DNA of 64,000 nt from positions 66,642 through 130,641 of the forward strand of contig NZ_KI911332.1 in assembly GCF_000513955.1 (NCBI RefSeq), given 5' to 3'. This document shows, one piece after another, positions 34,470 to 43,012 of this stretch (the stretch's first letter is position 1; every line of letters starts with the position of its first letter). The position numbers and the translations under genes are program-made. Source of the stretch: Pseudoxanthomonas suwonensis J47 (GTDB lineage Bacteria > Pseudomonadota > Gammaproteobacteria > Xanthomonadales > Xanthomonadaceae). The notes under the pieces were generated by a model, which was not told the DNA's origin, searched no databases, and worked only from the letters and a program-made list of their open reading frames with translations.

Positions 34470-35990
34470 TCAGTCTTCCGCGCCCACGGTGATGGCGACG
34501 AACTGGTTCACCCCGGCCGCGCCACGGATCAGCAGCATCACCGTGTCGCCCTTGCGCAGGTCGCGCAGGGCGCGTTCCAGCGCGGCCACGCTGCCGACCG
34601 GGGTGCGGCCGACCTGCAGGATCGCCATGCCCGGCTCGACCCCGGCCTCGCGGGCCTCGGCGCCGTCCACGCCGGTGATCAGCACGCCCTCGCCGGCCTC
34701 CAGGCCCAGCTGGCGGCGGCTGCGCGCATCCATCTCGGTCACGCTCAGGCCCAGCAGGTCCGCTTTGGACGCCGGCGCCGGGGCGCCGCCCTGCCCGTCA
34801 TCCAGGGTCGCCGAGGCCTGCTGCCCGTCGATCGGCAGCTCGCCCAGGACCACGTCCAGGGTCCGCGACTTGCCGTCGCGGATGATCCCGACCCTGGCCC
34901 TGGTGCCCGGCGGCAGCATGCCCACCAGCGGCGGCAGGTCGGCGCTGGTCGCCACTTCCTGGCCGTTGACCGAGACGATCACGTCGCCGATCTCGATGCC
35001 GGCCTTCTCCGCGGCGCTGCCCGGCTCGACCCGGTTGACCAGCGCGCCCTTGTTCAGGCCCAGGGCCTTGGCCTTGGCCGAGTCGATCCGCTCGATGGTC
35101 ACGCCGAGCATGCCGCGGCTGACCTTGCCGGTCTTCTTGATCTGGTCGACCGCGCTCATCGCCAGGTCGATCGGGATGGCGAAGCTCACCCCCATGTAGC
35201 CGCCGGAGTTGCTCAGGATCTGCGAGTTGATCCCGACCACCTCGCCGGAGGTGTTGAGCAGCGGACCGCCGGAGTTGCCGCGGTTGATCGCCACGTCGGT
35301 CTGGATGAACGGCACGTACTGCTGGCCGGCGCCGGTAGTGCGGCCGACCGCGCTGACGATGCCGGCGGTGACCGACTGGTCCAGGCCCAGCGGCGAGCCG
35401 ATCGCCACCACCCACTGGCCGGGCTTGAGCGCCGCGGACTTGCCCTGGCGCAGCACCGGCAGGCCCTTGCCGTCGACCTTGAGCAGGGCCACGTCGTAGG
35501 TCGGGTCGCTGCCGACCACCTTGGCGGTGAACTCGCGGCGGTCGGACAGGCGCACGGTGACTTCCTCGGCGCCGTCGACCACGTGGTGGTTGGTCAGGAT
35601 GTAGCCGTCGTCGGAAATGACGAAACCCGAACCCACCGAGCGGGCCGACGGTCCACCCGGACCCGGCTGGCCGGGCGCACCCGGGAAGTCCGGGCCGAAG
35701 AAGCGGCGGAAGATCTCCGGGATCTGGTCCTCGGGAATGCCGCCCGCCGAGCGTGCGGAACGGCGCGCGCCGACCTTGGCCTCGATGTTGACCACCGCCG
35801 GGCTGACCTGCTCGACCAGCCGGGTGAAGTCCGGCAGGCCGCTGACCAGCGGGGTCGCCGGCGCGGTCACCGCGGCCGGGGCAGCGGTTGCGACGGGCGC
35901 ATCGGCGGTATCGGGCGCGCGGGCGCAGGCGGCCAGCGGCGCGGTCAGGACCAGGGCGGCGAGAAGACTGGGACGGACTCGTGGGTTCAT
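34470..35990 (-). CDS. mucD: DegP/MucD-type periplasmic serine protease, predicted lipoprotein
   Basis: 506 residues. The trypsin-like domain has His136 (T-N-H-H-V-V-D-G), Asp166 (D-P-T-Y-D-V-A-L-L) and Ser240 (N-R-G-N-S-G-G-P). Two PDZ domains follow (about 290-380 and 410-500). It degrades misfolded envelope proteins and sits third in the rpoE-rseA-mucD operon, as expected for a sigma-E output. Oddly, the signal peptide ends in P-L-A-A-C, a lipobox with Cys22 and Ala at +2, so the protease is probably tethered to the outer membrane rather than free. The 114-bp gap from rseA has a GGCCACGC-type hairpin near 36022-36040. Confidence 0.92.
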   Translation of the reverse strand: MNPRVRPSLLAALVLTAPLAACARAPDTADAPVATAAPAAVTAPATPLVSGLPDFTRLVEQVSPAVVNIEAKVGARRSARSAGGIPEDQIPEIFRRFFGPDFPGAPGQPGPGGPSARSVGSGFVISDDGYILTNHHVVDGAEEVTVRLSDRREFTAKVVGSDPTYDVALLKVDGKGLPVLRQGKSAALKPGQWVVAIGSPLGLDQSVTAGIVSAVGRTTGAGQQYVPFIQTDVAINRGNSGGPLLNTSGEVVGINSQILSNSGGYMGVSFAIPIDLAMSAVDQIKKTGKVSRGMLGVTIERIDSAKAKALGLNKGALVNRVEPGSAAEKAGIEIGDVIVSVNGQEVATSADLPPLVGMLPPGTRARVGIIRDGKSRTLDVVLGELPIDGQQASATLDDGQGGAPAPASKADLLGLSVTEMDARSRRQLGLEAGEGVLITGVDGAEAREAGVEPGMAILQVGRTPVGSVAALERALRDLRKGDTVMLLIRGAAGVNQFVAITVGAED

Positions 35991-36105
35991 CAAATGCTTG
36001 CCTTCAGAGCGATGGGGAGAGCGGCCACGCGCGCGTGGCCGTGCAGGTGCACCTTGGGACGGAACGGGAGGCGGCGCCGGGCGATGGCCCGGGCCGCCGG
36101 CGGGA

Positions 36106-37002
36106 TCAGCGTTGCAGGTCCTGCGGCGGCGGCTCCGGCAGGCTGGCCTCCTCCGCCGACTCGCTGGCCTGCGGTGCGGCCAGGCTCGGCTCGAACGGAT
36201 AGAACGGGCTGCCGCCACCGGCCTGGCCGAAGCTGGCGGTGTAGGCGCTGCCGGTGCGCGGCAGCGCCGCGCGCGGCCACGGCCGGGCCTCCAGCGGCAC
36301 CGCCGAGGCGAACGGATCGGCCGGCAGGGCCGGCAACGTGGTGGCGATCGCCGGGGCCTCGGCAACCGCATCGGCCAGCGGCGCGGTTATGGGTTCGGGC
36401 ACGGACACGGGAGTGGTGGCCGAAGCCGTAGCGGCGCGACGCGGGCGGGGCGCGGACGCCACCTGGCGCGACGCCGGGCGCGAGGCGGCCGGCCGGGCCG
36501 CTGCGGGCGCTTCCACGGCCCGGGCGATGGTGGCAGCCGGCGCGGCGGCGGTCTCGGGAAGCACCGCTTCGGTCGACGGCAGCACCGCCACGGCCGGGGC
36601 GGGCCCGAAATCCGGGCCGGTCTGGGCCGGGCGGCCGACGAACATCGCCACCGCGGCGACCGAGGCGGCCAGCGCGGCGCCCCCGCCCCAGCGGGTCCAG
36701 AGCTGGCGGCGGCGCTGCGGCGCAGTCGGCGCGGCCACTTCGGCGGTCAGCGGCGCGGCAGCCACCGCCGCGGCGATGCGCTCGGCCAGGTCGGAACCGG
36801 CGCTGCGCCGGACCTGCCCGCGCAGCACGTCGCCGCACAGCTGCCAGCGCTCGAAGCGGCCGGACAGCTCGGTGTCGTGCTCCAGCCGGCGCAGCAGGAA
36901 GCGCGCCTCGTCCGGGGCCAGTTCGCCGTCGACCAGTGCCGACAGCTGCTGCCGGTAATGGAGTTCGAACTTGTCGTCGGTGTTGCGGGGATCGTGGCTC
37001 AT
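36106..37002 (-). CDS. rseA: Anti-sigma-E factor RseA
   Basis: 298 residues. The N-terminal cytoplasmic RseA_N domain (about 10-85: Q-L-S-A-L-V-D-G-E-L) binds and inhibits sigma-E. One transmembrane helix lies at about 106-123, then a long Ala/Pro-rich periplasmic region (about 125-298) with little similarity to the E. coli protein. Release would need regulated proteolysis, for which the usual DegS/RseP genes are not in this window. The ATG overlaps the rpoE stop (ATGA), coupling sigma and anti-sigma synthesis. Confidence 0.9.
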   Translation of the reverse strand: MSHDPRNTDDKFELHYRQQLSALVDGELAPDEARFLLRRLEHDTELSGRFERWQLCGDVLRGQVRRSAGSDLAERIAAAVAAAPLTAEVAAPTAPQRRRQLWTRWGGGAALAASVAAVAMFVGRPAQTGPDFGPAPAVAVLPSTEAVLPETAAAPAATIARAVEAPAAARPAASRPASRQVASAPRPRRAATASATTPVSVPEPITAPLADAVAEAPAIATTLPALPADPFASAVPLEARPWPRAALPRTGSAYTASFGQAGGGSPFYPFEPSLAAPQASESAEEASLPEPPPQDLQR

Positions 37003-37628
37003 GGACGGTTTCGTTCGCGTGTGGCGCTTTGGACATCAAGCAGGGGCCGAAGTTCGGCGTCGATGGCTTCGCGCGCCCGGAAGATGCGCGAGCGCACCGT
37101 CCCGATCGGGCAATCCATCTTCCGCGCGATCTCCTCGTAGCTCAGGCCATCGACCTCGCGCAGGGTGATGGCGGTCCGCAGTTCCTCCGGCAGCGCATCC
37201 ACCGCCTTCATCACCGTGCGCTCCAGTTCCTCGCGCATGGCTTCGCGCTCGGGGGTGTCGGTGTCGCGCAGGCGGCTGCCGACGTCGTACTGCTCGGCAT
37301 CGCTGGCATCGATGTCGTCCGTGGGCGGACGGCGGTTGTGGGCGACCAGGTGGTTCTTGGCGGTATTCACTGCGATGCGGTGCAACCAGGTATAGAACTG
37401 GGCGTCGCCGCGGAAATTCCCCAGCGCGCGGTAGGCGCGCATGAAGGTCTCCTGGGCCACGTCCTGGCATTCGCTCCAGTCCGCGACGTAGCGCCCGATC
37501 AGCCCGGTGATCCGGTGCTGGTACTTGCGCACCAGCAGGTCGAATGCCGCGCTGTCGCCACGCTGCACGCGGCGGACCAGCTCGAGGTCCAGCTCCTGGG
37601 TTGGATCCTTTGGCGTTCCTTCGGCCAT
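36999..37628 (-). CDS. rpoE: RNA polymerase sigma factor RpoE (ECF family)
   Basis: 209 residues. ECF sigma factor with region 2 (D-L-L-V-R-K-Y-Q-H-R-I, then D-V-A-Q-E-T-F-M-R-A-Y) and region 4 (L-P-E-E-L-R-T-A-I-T-L-R-E-V-D-G-L-S-Y, whose following E-E-I-A ends the helix-turn-helix). It directs transcription of envelope-stress genes. It is followed by its anti-sigma gene and mucD. A sigma-E-like promoter lies about 40-70 bases upstream, so it probably activates its own operon. Confidence 0.96.
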   Translation of the reverse strand: MAEGTPKDPTQELDLELVRRVQRGDSAAFDLLVRKYQHRITGLIGRYVADWSECQDVAQETFMRAYRALGNFRGDAQFYTWLHRIAVNTAKNHLVAHNRRPPTDDIDASDAEQYDVGSRLRDTDTPEREAMREELERTVMKAVDALPEELRTAITLREVDGLSYEEIARKMDCPIGTVRSRIFRAREAIDAELRPLLDVQSATRERNRP

Positions 37629-37666
37629 GCCGGGCCAGACTCCTGTCGACCCGGCATTCCGGGCCT

Positions 37667-37695
37667 TGTGACCGCCGTCGGCGGGAAAAGTTCAA
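37667..37695 (-). promoter_or_regulatory. Sigma-E type promoter of the rpoE operon
   Basis: Read on the minus strand: TTGAACT, 16 bases, GTCACA. This fits the ECF sigma-E pattern GAACTT ... GTC-N-N-A. The -10 element is about 38 bases before the rpoE ATG. It implies positive autoregulation. Confidence 0.65.
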
Positions 37696-37902
37696 CGGCT
37701 GGCGGCAACCGTCGTCCCGATGGGGGCCGGCTACGCCGCATCGCAGCCGCTGCGCGACGACATGCAAGGCCTTAACCGCGCGCCCAGTATCGTCCGCCGG
37801 CCGCCGTCCGCGAAGCCCGCGGTTCCGGGGTGGGGATTTGACGCCGCGGAAACAACCTCGGGATGATAGCGGCCCCTCCATACACAACCGGATGGTCAAG
37901 CC

Positions 37903-39966
37903 ATGCTTCCAGGCTTCGACGGATTGCGATTCAGCCATTGGCAAGCGACCCAGCGCGATGACGGCGTGGTGGTGCTGGCCCTGGACCGGCAGGATGCGGC
38001 GGTCAACGCCCTGTCCCAGGACGTGCTGGTCGAGCTGGGCGACATCGTCGAACGGCTGGCCATGGACCCGCCGAAGGGCGTGGTGTTCCGCTCGGCCAAG
38101 CCTTCGGGCTTCATCGCCGGCGCCGACCTCAAGGAATTCCAGGAGTTCGACCGCAAGGGCACGGTCAATGACGCGATCCGTCGCGGCCAGGCCGTGTTCC
38201 AGAAGGTCGCCGAGCTGCCCTGCCCGACCGCCGCGGCGATCCACGGCTTCTGCATGGGCGGCGGCACCGAGCTGGCGCTGGCCTGCGACTACCGCGTCGC
38301 CAGCAGCGACAGCTCCACCCGCATCGGCCTGCCGGAAACCCAGCTGGGCATCTTCCCGGGCTGGGGCGGCAGCGCGCGCCTGCCGCGCCTGGTCGGCGCG
38401 CCGGCGGCGATGGACATGATGCTGACCGGACGCACGCTGTCGGCGTCGGCCGCGCGCGGCATCGGCCTGGTCGACAAGGTGGTCGAACCGGCGCTGCTGG
38501 AGGACGCGGCCGCGGCGCTGGCGCTGAAGGGCCTGCAACGTCCGTTCGGCCAGCGCTTCAAGGGCTGGGCCACGAACACCTGGCTGGCGCGGAAGATCCT
38601 CGCCCCGCAGATGGCCAAGCAGGTCGCGCGCAAGGCGCGCAAGGAGCACTACCCGGCCCCGTACGCGCTGATCTCGACCTGGGAACGCAGCGGCGGCGCG
38701 GGCATCCAGGCGCGCCTGGACGCCGAGCGCCGCGCGGTGGTCAAGCTGGCCGCCAGCCCGACCGCGCGCAACCTGATCCGCATCTTCTTCCTCACCGAGC
38801 GCCTGAAGGGCCTGGGCGGCAAGGACCACGGCATCTCCCACGTGCACGTGGTCGGCGCCGGCGTGATGGGCGGCGACATCGCCGCGTGGTCGGCCTACAA
38901 GGGCTTCAACGTGACCCTGCAGGACCGCGAGCAGCGCTTCATCGACGGCGCGCTGGGTCGCGCCAGCGAGCTGTTCGCCAAGCGGGTCAAGGACGAGAGC
39001 AAGCGCCCGGCGGTGGCCGCGCGCCTGCAGGGCGACCTGGCCGGCGACGGCGTGGCCACGGCCGACCTGGTGATCGAGGCGATCATCGAGAACCCGGAGG
39101 CCAAGCGCGCCCTGTACGAATCGATCGAGCCGCGCCTGAAACCCGACGCGCTGCTGACCACCAATACCTCCTCGATCCCGCTGGACGAGCTGCGCGAGCA
39201 CATCGACCGCCCGGCGCAGTTCGCCGGCCTGCACTACTTCAACCCGGTGGCGCTGATGCCTCTGGTGGAGATCGTCCAGCACGACCGCCTCGACGAGGCC
39301 ACGGTCAAGCGCCTGGCCGCGTTCTGCAAGGCGCTGGACAAGTTCCCGGTGCCGGTCGCCGGCACCCCGGGCTTCCTGGTCAACCGCGTGCTGTTCCCGT
39401 ACATGCTCGAGGCCGCGCACGCCTACGCCGAGGGCATCCCCGGCGCGGTGATCGACAAGGCCGCGGTGAAGTTCGGCATGCCGATGGGCCCGATCGAGCT
39501 GATCGACACCGTCGGCCTGGACGTGGCCCAGGGTGTGGGAGCGGAGCTGTCGCCGTTCCTCGGCCTGCAGCTGCCGGCGGCGCTGTCCACGGTCGAGCCG
39601 GGCAAGCGCGGCAAGAAGGACGGCCAGGGCCTGTACAAGTGGGAGAACGGCAAGCCGGTCAAGCCGGCAGTGCCGCAGGGCTACACCGCCCCTTCGGACC
39701 TGGAGGACCGCCTGGTCCTGCCGCTGCTCAACGAGGCGGTGGCCTGCCTGCACGACGGCGTGGTCGCCGATGCCGACCTGCTCGATGCCGGCGTGATCTT
39801 CGGCACCGGCTTCGCGCCGTTCCGCGGCGGCCCGATCCAGCACATCCGCGCCGCCGGCGTGGACGGCCTGCTGGAGAAGCTGCGCACCCTGCAGGGCCGC
39901 TACGGCGACCGCTTCGCCCCGCGTCCGGGCTGGTACAACCCGCTGCTGCGGCAGCCGCCGGAGTAA
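37903..39966 (+). CDS. FadB/FadJ-type multifunctional beta-oxidation protein
   Basis: 687 residues. The N-terminal enoyl-CoA hydratase/isomerase domain (about 10-200) has the oxyanion-hole segments G-A-D-L-K-E-F and C-M-G-G-G-T-E-L-A-L-A, with the catalytic Glu in that segment and in L-P-E-T-Q-L-G. The 3-hydroxyacyl-CoA dehydrogenase part begins with the NAD-binding G-A-G-V-M-G-G-D-I-A (about 313) and holds the H-Y-F-N-P-V-A-L-M-P-L-V-E catalytic histidine. It runs the hydration and oxidation steps of fatty-acid beta-oxidation. No thiolase (fadA) gene follows, so the partner lies elsewhere. A terminator follows at 40021. Confidence 0.9.
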   Translation: MLPGFDGLRFSHWQATQRDDGVVVLALDRQDAAVNALSQDVLVELGDIVERLAMDPPKGVVFRSAKPSGFIAGADLKEFQEFDRKGTVNDAIRRGQAVFQKVAELPCPTAAAIHGFCMGGGTELALACDYRVASSDSSTRIGLPETQLGIFPGWGGSARLPRLVGAPAAMDMMLTGRTLSASAARGIGLVDKVVEPALLEDAAAALALKGLQRPFGQRFKGWATNTWLARKILAPQMAKQVARKARKEHYPAPYALISTWERSGGAGIQARLDAERRAVVKLAASPTARNLIRIFFLTERLKGLGGKDHGISHVHVVGAGVMGGDIAAWSAYKGFNVTLQDREQRFIDGALGRASELFAKRVKDESKRPAVAARLQGDLAGDGVATADLVIEAIIENPEAKRALYESIEPRLKPDALLTTNTSSIPLDELREHIDRPAQFAGLHYFNPVALMPLVEIVQHDRLDEATVKRLAAFCKALDKFPVPVAGTPGFLVNRVLFPYMLEAAHAYAEGIPGAVIDKAAVKFGMPMGPIELIDTVGLDVAQGVGAELSPFLGLQLPAALSTVEPGKRGKKDGQGLYKWENGKPVKPAVPQGYTAPSDLEDRLVLPLLNEAVACLHDGVVADADLLDAGVIFGTGFAPFRGGPIQHIRAAGVDGLLEKLRTLQGRYGDRFAPRPGWYNPLLRQPPE

Positions 39967-40020
39967 GCGCCACGCAGGCGCATGGTCGCGACGGCGCGGC
40001 AGGCCGGCCGGACCAAGGAC

Positions 40021-40048
40021 AATGGCCGGCGCAATGCGCCGGCCATTT
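40021..40048 (+). terminator. Intrinsic terminator after the beta-oxidation gene
   Basis: A 13-bp perfect stem, AATGGCCGGCGCA and its complement TGCGCCGGCCATT, followed by TTCGTTT. It lies 54 bases after the stop. Confidence 0.85.
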
Positions 40049-40165
40049 CGTTTGCGGCGAACCGGCGCCCACGCTGGAAACGCGAAGGCAGCAGGCAGCC
40101 ATCGCCGGCCAGGCCGCCGTGTCGCACACGTCGTCATGCGGCACGTGTCCGCCGGCCGCTGCCCT

Positions 40166-40187
40166 GTAGAGCGGGGCCTGCCCCGCT
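40166..40187 (+). repeat. Solitary GTAG-headed REP hairpin
   Basis: GTAG, then AGCGGGG-CCTG-CCCCGCT. It is nearly identical to the element at 1717-1737 that starts the tandem array, and stands alone in the 232-bp gap between the beta-oxidation gene and the convergent membrane-protein gene. Confidence 0.75.
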
Positions 40188-40198
40188 GCCCCGCCGCC

Positions 40199-40558
40199 TC
40201 ACACCGGAGCCGACCGGCTCCCCAGCCATGCCCACGCCAGCCAACCGGCCGACAGCAGCTGCACCGCCAGCGCACCGGCAACCAGCCACGCCCAGCGCCC
40301 CGGCCGCAGCCGCCACCACGCCAGCACCCCGGCCAGCAGCACCACCGGCGACACGCAGGCCCAGGCGAACCAGAGGATGCCGATGGCGACGCAGCCAAAG
40401 CCCTCGCAGTACAGCCCGTAGGCATGGATCGCCATGCCGCACAGCGCCAGCACTGCGACCGCGTAGGTGCCGGCCAGCGCCCGCCATGGCCAGCGCGCAC
40501 GCGGCTTCGCCGTCGCCGGCGTGCCGTCCTGCGCTTCGATCGCCGCCGGCACGCTCAT
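40199..40558 (-). CDS. Hypothetical three-helix membrane protein
   Basis: 119 residues, not recognised. After a polar N-terminus of about 25 residues come hydrophobic segments at about 27-47, 57-80 and 88-111, with a C-x(4)-C pair (Y-C-E-G-F-G-C) between the first two. The N-terminus should be cytoplasmic. Its ATG overlaps the stop of the DUF4380-like gene (ATGA), so the two are made together. This pair is the downstream end of the pilZ operon. Confidence 0.7.
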   Translation of the reverse strand: MSVPAAIEAQDGTPATAKPRARWPWRALAGTYAVAVLALCGMAIHAYGLYCEGFGCVAIGILWFAWACVSPVVLLAGVLAWWRLRPGRWAWLVAGALAVQLLSAGWLAWAWLGSRSAPV

Positions 40559-41670
40559 TCGATGCCTGCCTCGTCCAGCATCCGCCGAAGGAACGCCACC
40601 TGCGCGTCGCGCCGGTCGGGGCCGTCATAGCGCCGCACCACCCACCATTCGCGCGCGCTGGTGGACTCGCCCGGCGCGAGGGTGACGTAGGGCGCGTGCA
40701 CTTCCAGCTCCATCAGGCTCGGATAGGTCGCATCGGGCCGCCAGTCCAGGTACAGCTCGACCTGGCCCTGGTCAGGATGGATGCGCTCGACCGGCTGCCG
40801 CTCGAAATGGATCACGAAGGCCTGGCCGGCGTGGAAGCCGGCGAGCCAGCCCGCCTCGGGCTGGATGAAGACCTTGCCGCGCCGTCCCACCAGCCCCTCG
40901 CCCGGCGGCAGCAGTTCCAGCGAGAACAGGCCGTCCTCGTGGCGGGTGACCAGGCTGTCGTAGCCGTCTTCGGTGTCCGAGCGCACGCGCACGCCGCTGC
41001 CGTCGGCGGCCACCGGGACGTACACCCGCGTCTGCGGCGGCACCCGCGAGTTGAACCAGATGTCGCGCGCGACCGGTTCCCTGCGGATGTTGCGCATCTC
41101 CACCGACAGCCCGGCGGTGCCCGGGCGGTCCGGCGGCAGCTCGAAGCCGTAGCCCAGCTGCACGCCGCTGACCGGACTGGCCGTGCCTTCCAGCAGCAGC
41201 CGGTCCGCGCCCTGCTCCTGCACCTTCGCTGGCGCGTACGCCAGCCACGGATCCGGCGGCCACTCCGCCGCGGCCTTGCGCCGCGCCGGGTTGACCGTCT
41301 GGAACTTCCACCAGCCCGCCTGCGGCCCGACCCAGACCTCGTGGCCCATGTAAGGGATGTTTTCTCCGTCGGCGCCCACGCGCGGATCCGGCCGGCTGTC
41401 GACGGCCCCGCCGACCAGCAGCAGGTTCGGCGCGCCGGGCAGACCGATGTGCAGCACGCGTCCGCCCAGCCGCGGCGAGACCTCCAGCACCAGCGACGGG
41501 TTCTCCAGGCGCACGCGCGCCGGCGCAGGCGCGTCGGCCGCCAACGCGGCGCCGGCCATGGCCAGCGCGACTCCCGCCAGCAGACACGCGGTCAGTTTCA
41601 GCAGCCGCCCTCCCGTACCGCCGGCGCTGCCGGCCAGGAGGAACGCAGCAACAGCTGTCCAGCGACGCAT
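40555..41670 (-). CDS. Exported DUF4380-like protein
   Basis: 371 residues. The body resembles the DUF4380 family, beta-rich proteins with the galactose-mutarotase-like supersandwich fold: L-E-V-S-P-R-L-G-G-R-V-L-H, then P-Y-M-G-H-E-V-W-V-G-P-Q near 120, and L-A-P-G-E-S-T near the end. Such proteins are thought to bind or modify carbohydrates, but no reaction is established. The start at 41670 has a good GGGAGGAG site. The N-terminus is odd: two hydrophobic stretches in a row (about 4-18 and 26-45) before A-L-A-A-D-A, as if a signal peptide were duplicated. It starts 29 bases after the pilZ stop. Confidence 0.72.
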   Translation of the reverse strand: MRRWTAVAAFLLAGSAGGTGGRLLKLTACLLAGVALAMAGAALAADAPAPARVRLENPSLVLEVSPRLGGRVLHIGLPGAPNLLLVGGAVDSRPDPRVGADGENIPYMGHEVWVGPQAGWWKFQTVNPARRKAAAEWPPDPWLAYAPAKVQEQGADRLLLEGTASPVSGVQLGYGFELPPDRPGTAGLSVEMRNIRREPVARDIWFNSRVPPQTRVYVPVAADGSGVRVRSDTEDGYDSLVTRHEDGLFSLELLPPGEGLVGRRGKVFIQPEAGWLAGFHAGQAFVIHFERQPVERIHPDQGQVELYLDWRPDATYPSLMELEVHAPYVTLAPGESTSAREWWVVRRYDGPDRRDAQVAFLRRMLDEAGIE

Positions 41671-41699
41671 CCGAGGCACTCCTCCCCGGCGGGGCCGGG

Positions 41700-42053
41700 T
41701 TACATGGTCTGGGTCGGCTTGTCGGCGTTGAGGGTACCGGCCAGCAGGGTCTCGATGCGGTTCTTCACCATCTCGCCCTCGTTGCCTTCCGGGAACTGCA
41801 CGCCGATGCCGGCGGTGCGGTTGCCCTGGGCGCCGGCCGGGGTGACCCACACCACCTTGCCGGCGATCGGCAGGCGATCGCTGGAATCGGGCAGGGTCAG
41901 CAGCAGGAACACCTCGTCGCCGAGGAAGTAGCGCTTGGGCGTGGGCACGAAGATGCCGCCGTGCCGGATGTACGGCATGTACGCGCTGTACAGGGCAGCC
42001 TTGTCCTTCACCGCCAGCGACAGGATGCCCTGGCGTCCGCTTACAGCACTCAT
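41700..42053 (-). CDS. pilZ: PilZ domain-containing protein
   Basis: 117 residues, a single PilZ domain. It begins G-I-L-S-L-A-V-K-D-K-A-A-L-Y and lacks the canonical R-x-x-x-R and D/N-x-S-x-x-G residues for cyclic-di-GMP binding, as is typical of the stand-alone type IV pilus PilZ proteins of Pseudomonas and Xanthomonas. It is needed for pilus assembly in those species and acts in the cytoplasm with PilB. The ATG overlaps the holB stop (ATGA), the arrangement seen in relatives. Confidence 0.9.
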   Translation of the reverse strand: MSAVSGRQGILSLAVKDKAALYSAYMPYIRHGGIFVPTPKRYFLGDEVFLLLTLPDSSDRLPIAGKVVWVTPAGAQGNRTAGIGVQFPEGNEGEMVKNRIETLLAGTLNADKPTQTM

Positions 42054-43012
42054 CGGTTTTCCCCCTTGCCTGCCTGGGCCCGCGCACCGTCGCGCCAGGC
42101 CAGCAGAAGATCGGCGACCACCAGGTCGGCGCGCACCGTGCTGCGCAGCAGTTCGCGCGCACGGTTGGCATCGTCGAACCAGGACGCCAGCTTGTGCAAT
42201 CGGTCCGGATCGGTCAAGCCGAGCGCGGCGGCGCGATCGCGCGCGTGCTCGGCGGCATGGGCCAGGCGTTCGGCGGCGCGCTCGTCGCCGGCCCAGCGCA
42301 CGGCCGCCTCCAGCGGGTCGGCGCGGCCGGACGCGATGGCGTCCAGGTCGGCACCGACCTCGCGGCGCAGGCCCAGGCCGTCGCCACGCAGCCATTCGTC
42401 GGCCAGGCCGGGATGGCCGCGGGCGGCGTCCAGGGCCTCGGCCGCTTCCGCCGCGGCGTGGCCCCGGCACGCCAGCCAGGCCAGCGATTCCTCGCGCGGC
42501 GGCAGGCGGAACTCCAGCCGCTGGCAGCGGCTGCGGATGGTCGCCGGCAGGCGCCCGGGACGGCTGCTGACCAGCCACAGGTAGCGGCCCGGGGCCGGCT
42601 CCTCCAGGGTCTTCAGCAGCGCGTTGCAGGCGGCGGTGTTGAGCGCGTCGGCCGGATCGATGATCGCGACCTGGGCGCTGCCGTACTGCGAGGTAAGCGC
42701 CAGCTGCTGGCCGAGTTCGCGGATCTGCTCGATCACGATCTCGGTGCGCATCCGGGTGCCTTCGCGGTTGGGGATCAGCCCGACCAGGTGCAGGTCCGGA
42801 TGGGTGCCGGCGGCGATCAGCGGGCGGTTGCGCGCCTCGGCGGCCGGGTCGCCGCCGGAGAGCACGAAGGCGGCCAGCCGTTCGGCGACCGCGCGCTTGC
42901 CCAGCCCGGCCGGGCCGCACAGCAGCAGCGCGTGGCCGAGCCGGCCGGCGGCCAGCGAGGCCATCGCCTGGTCGTGGATGCGCTGCTGCCAGGGCGCCAG
43001 CGCCGCACTCAT
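42050..43012 (-). CDS. holB: DNA polymerase III subunit delta'
   Basis: 320 residues. HolB is part of the clamp loader that puts the beta clamp on DNA. The AAA-type ATPase core has [11 protein letters not shown] and [21 protein letters not shown], followed by the sensor segment S-R-C-Q-R-L-E-F. The zinc cysteines of E. coli delta' are missing. The start at 43012 overlaps the tmk stop (ATGA); the frame is open 60 codons further upstream but would overlap tmk heavily. Confidence 0.94.
   Translation of the reverse strand: MSAALAPWQQRIHDQAMASLAAGRLGHALLLCGPAGLGKRAVAERLAAFVLSGGDPAAEARNRPLIAAGTHPDLHLVGLIPNREGTRMRTEIVIEQIRELGQQLALTSQYGSAQVAIIDPADALNTAACNALLKTLEEPAPGRYLWLVSSRPGRLPATIRSRCQRLEFRLPPREESLAWLACRGHAAAEAAEALDAARGHPGLADEWLRGDGLGLRREVGADLDAIASGRADPLEAAVRWAGDERAAERLAHAAEHARDRAAALGLTDPDRLHKLASWFDDANRARELLRSTVRADLVVADLLLAWRDGARAQAGKGENR

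Noticed and set aside
36006-37039. Alternative 349-codon frame overlapping rseA
   Set aside because: Shadow of the true rseA frame, which has the RseA_N domain, a membrane helix and the ATGA junction with rpoE.
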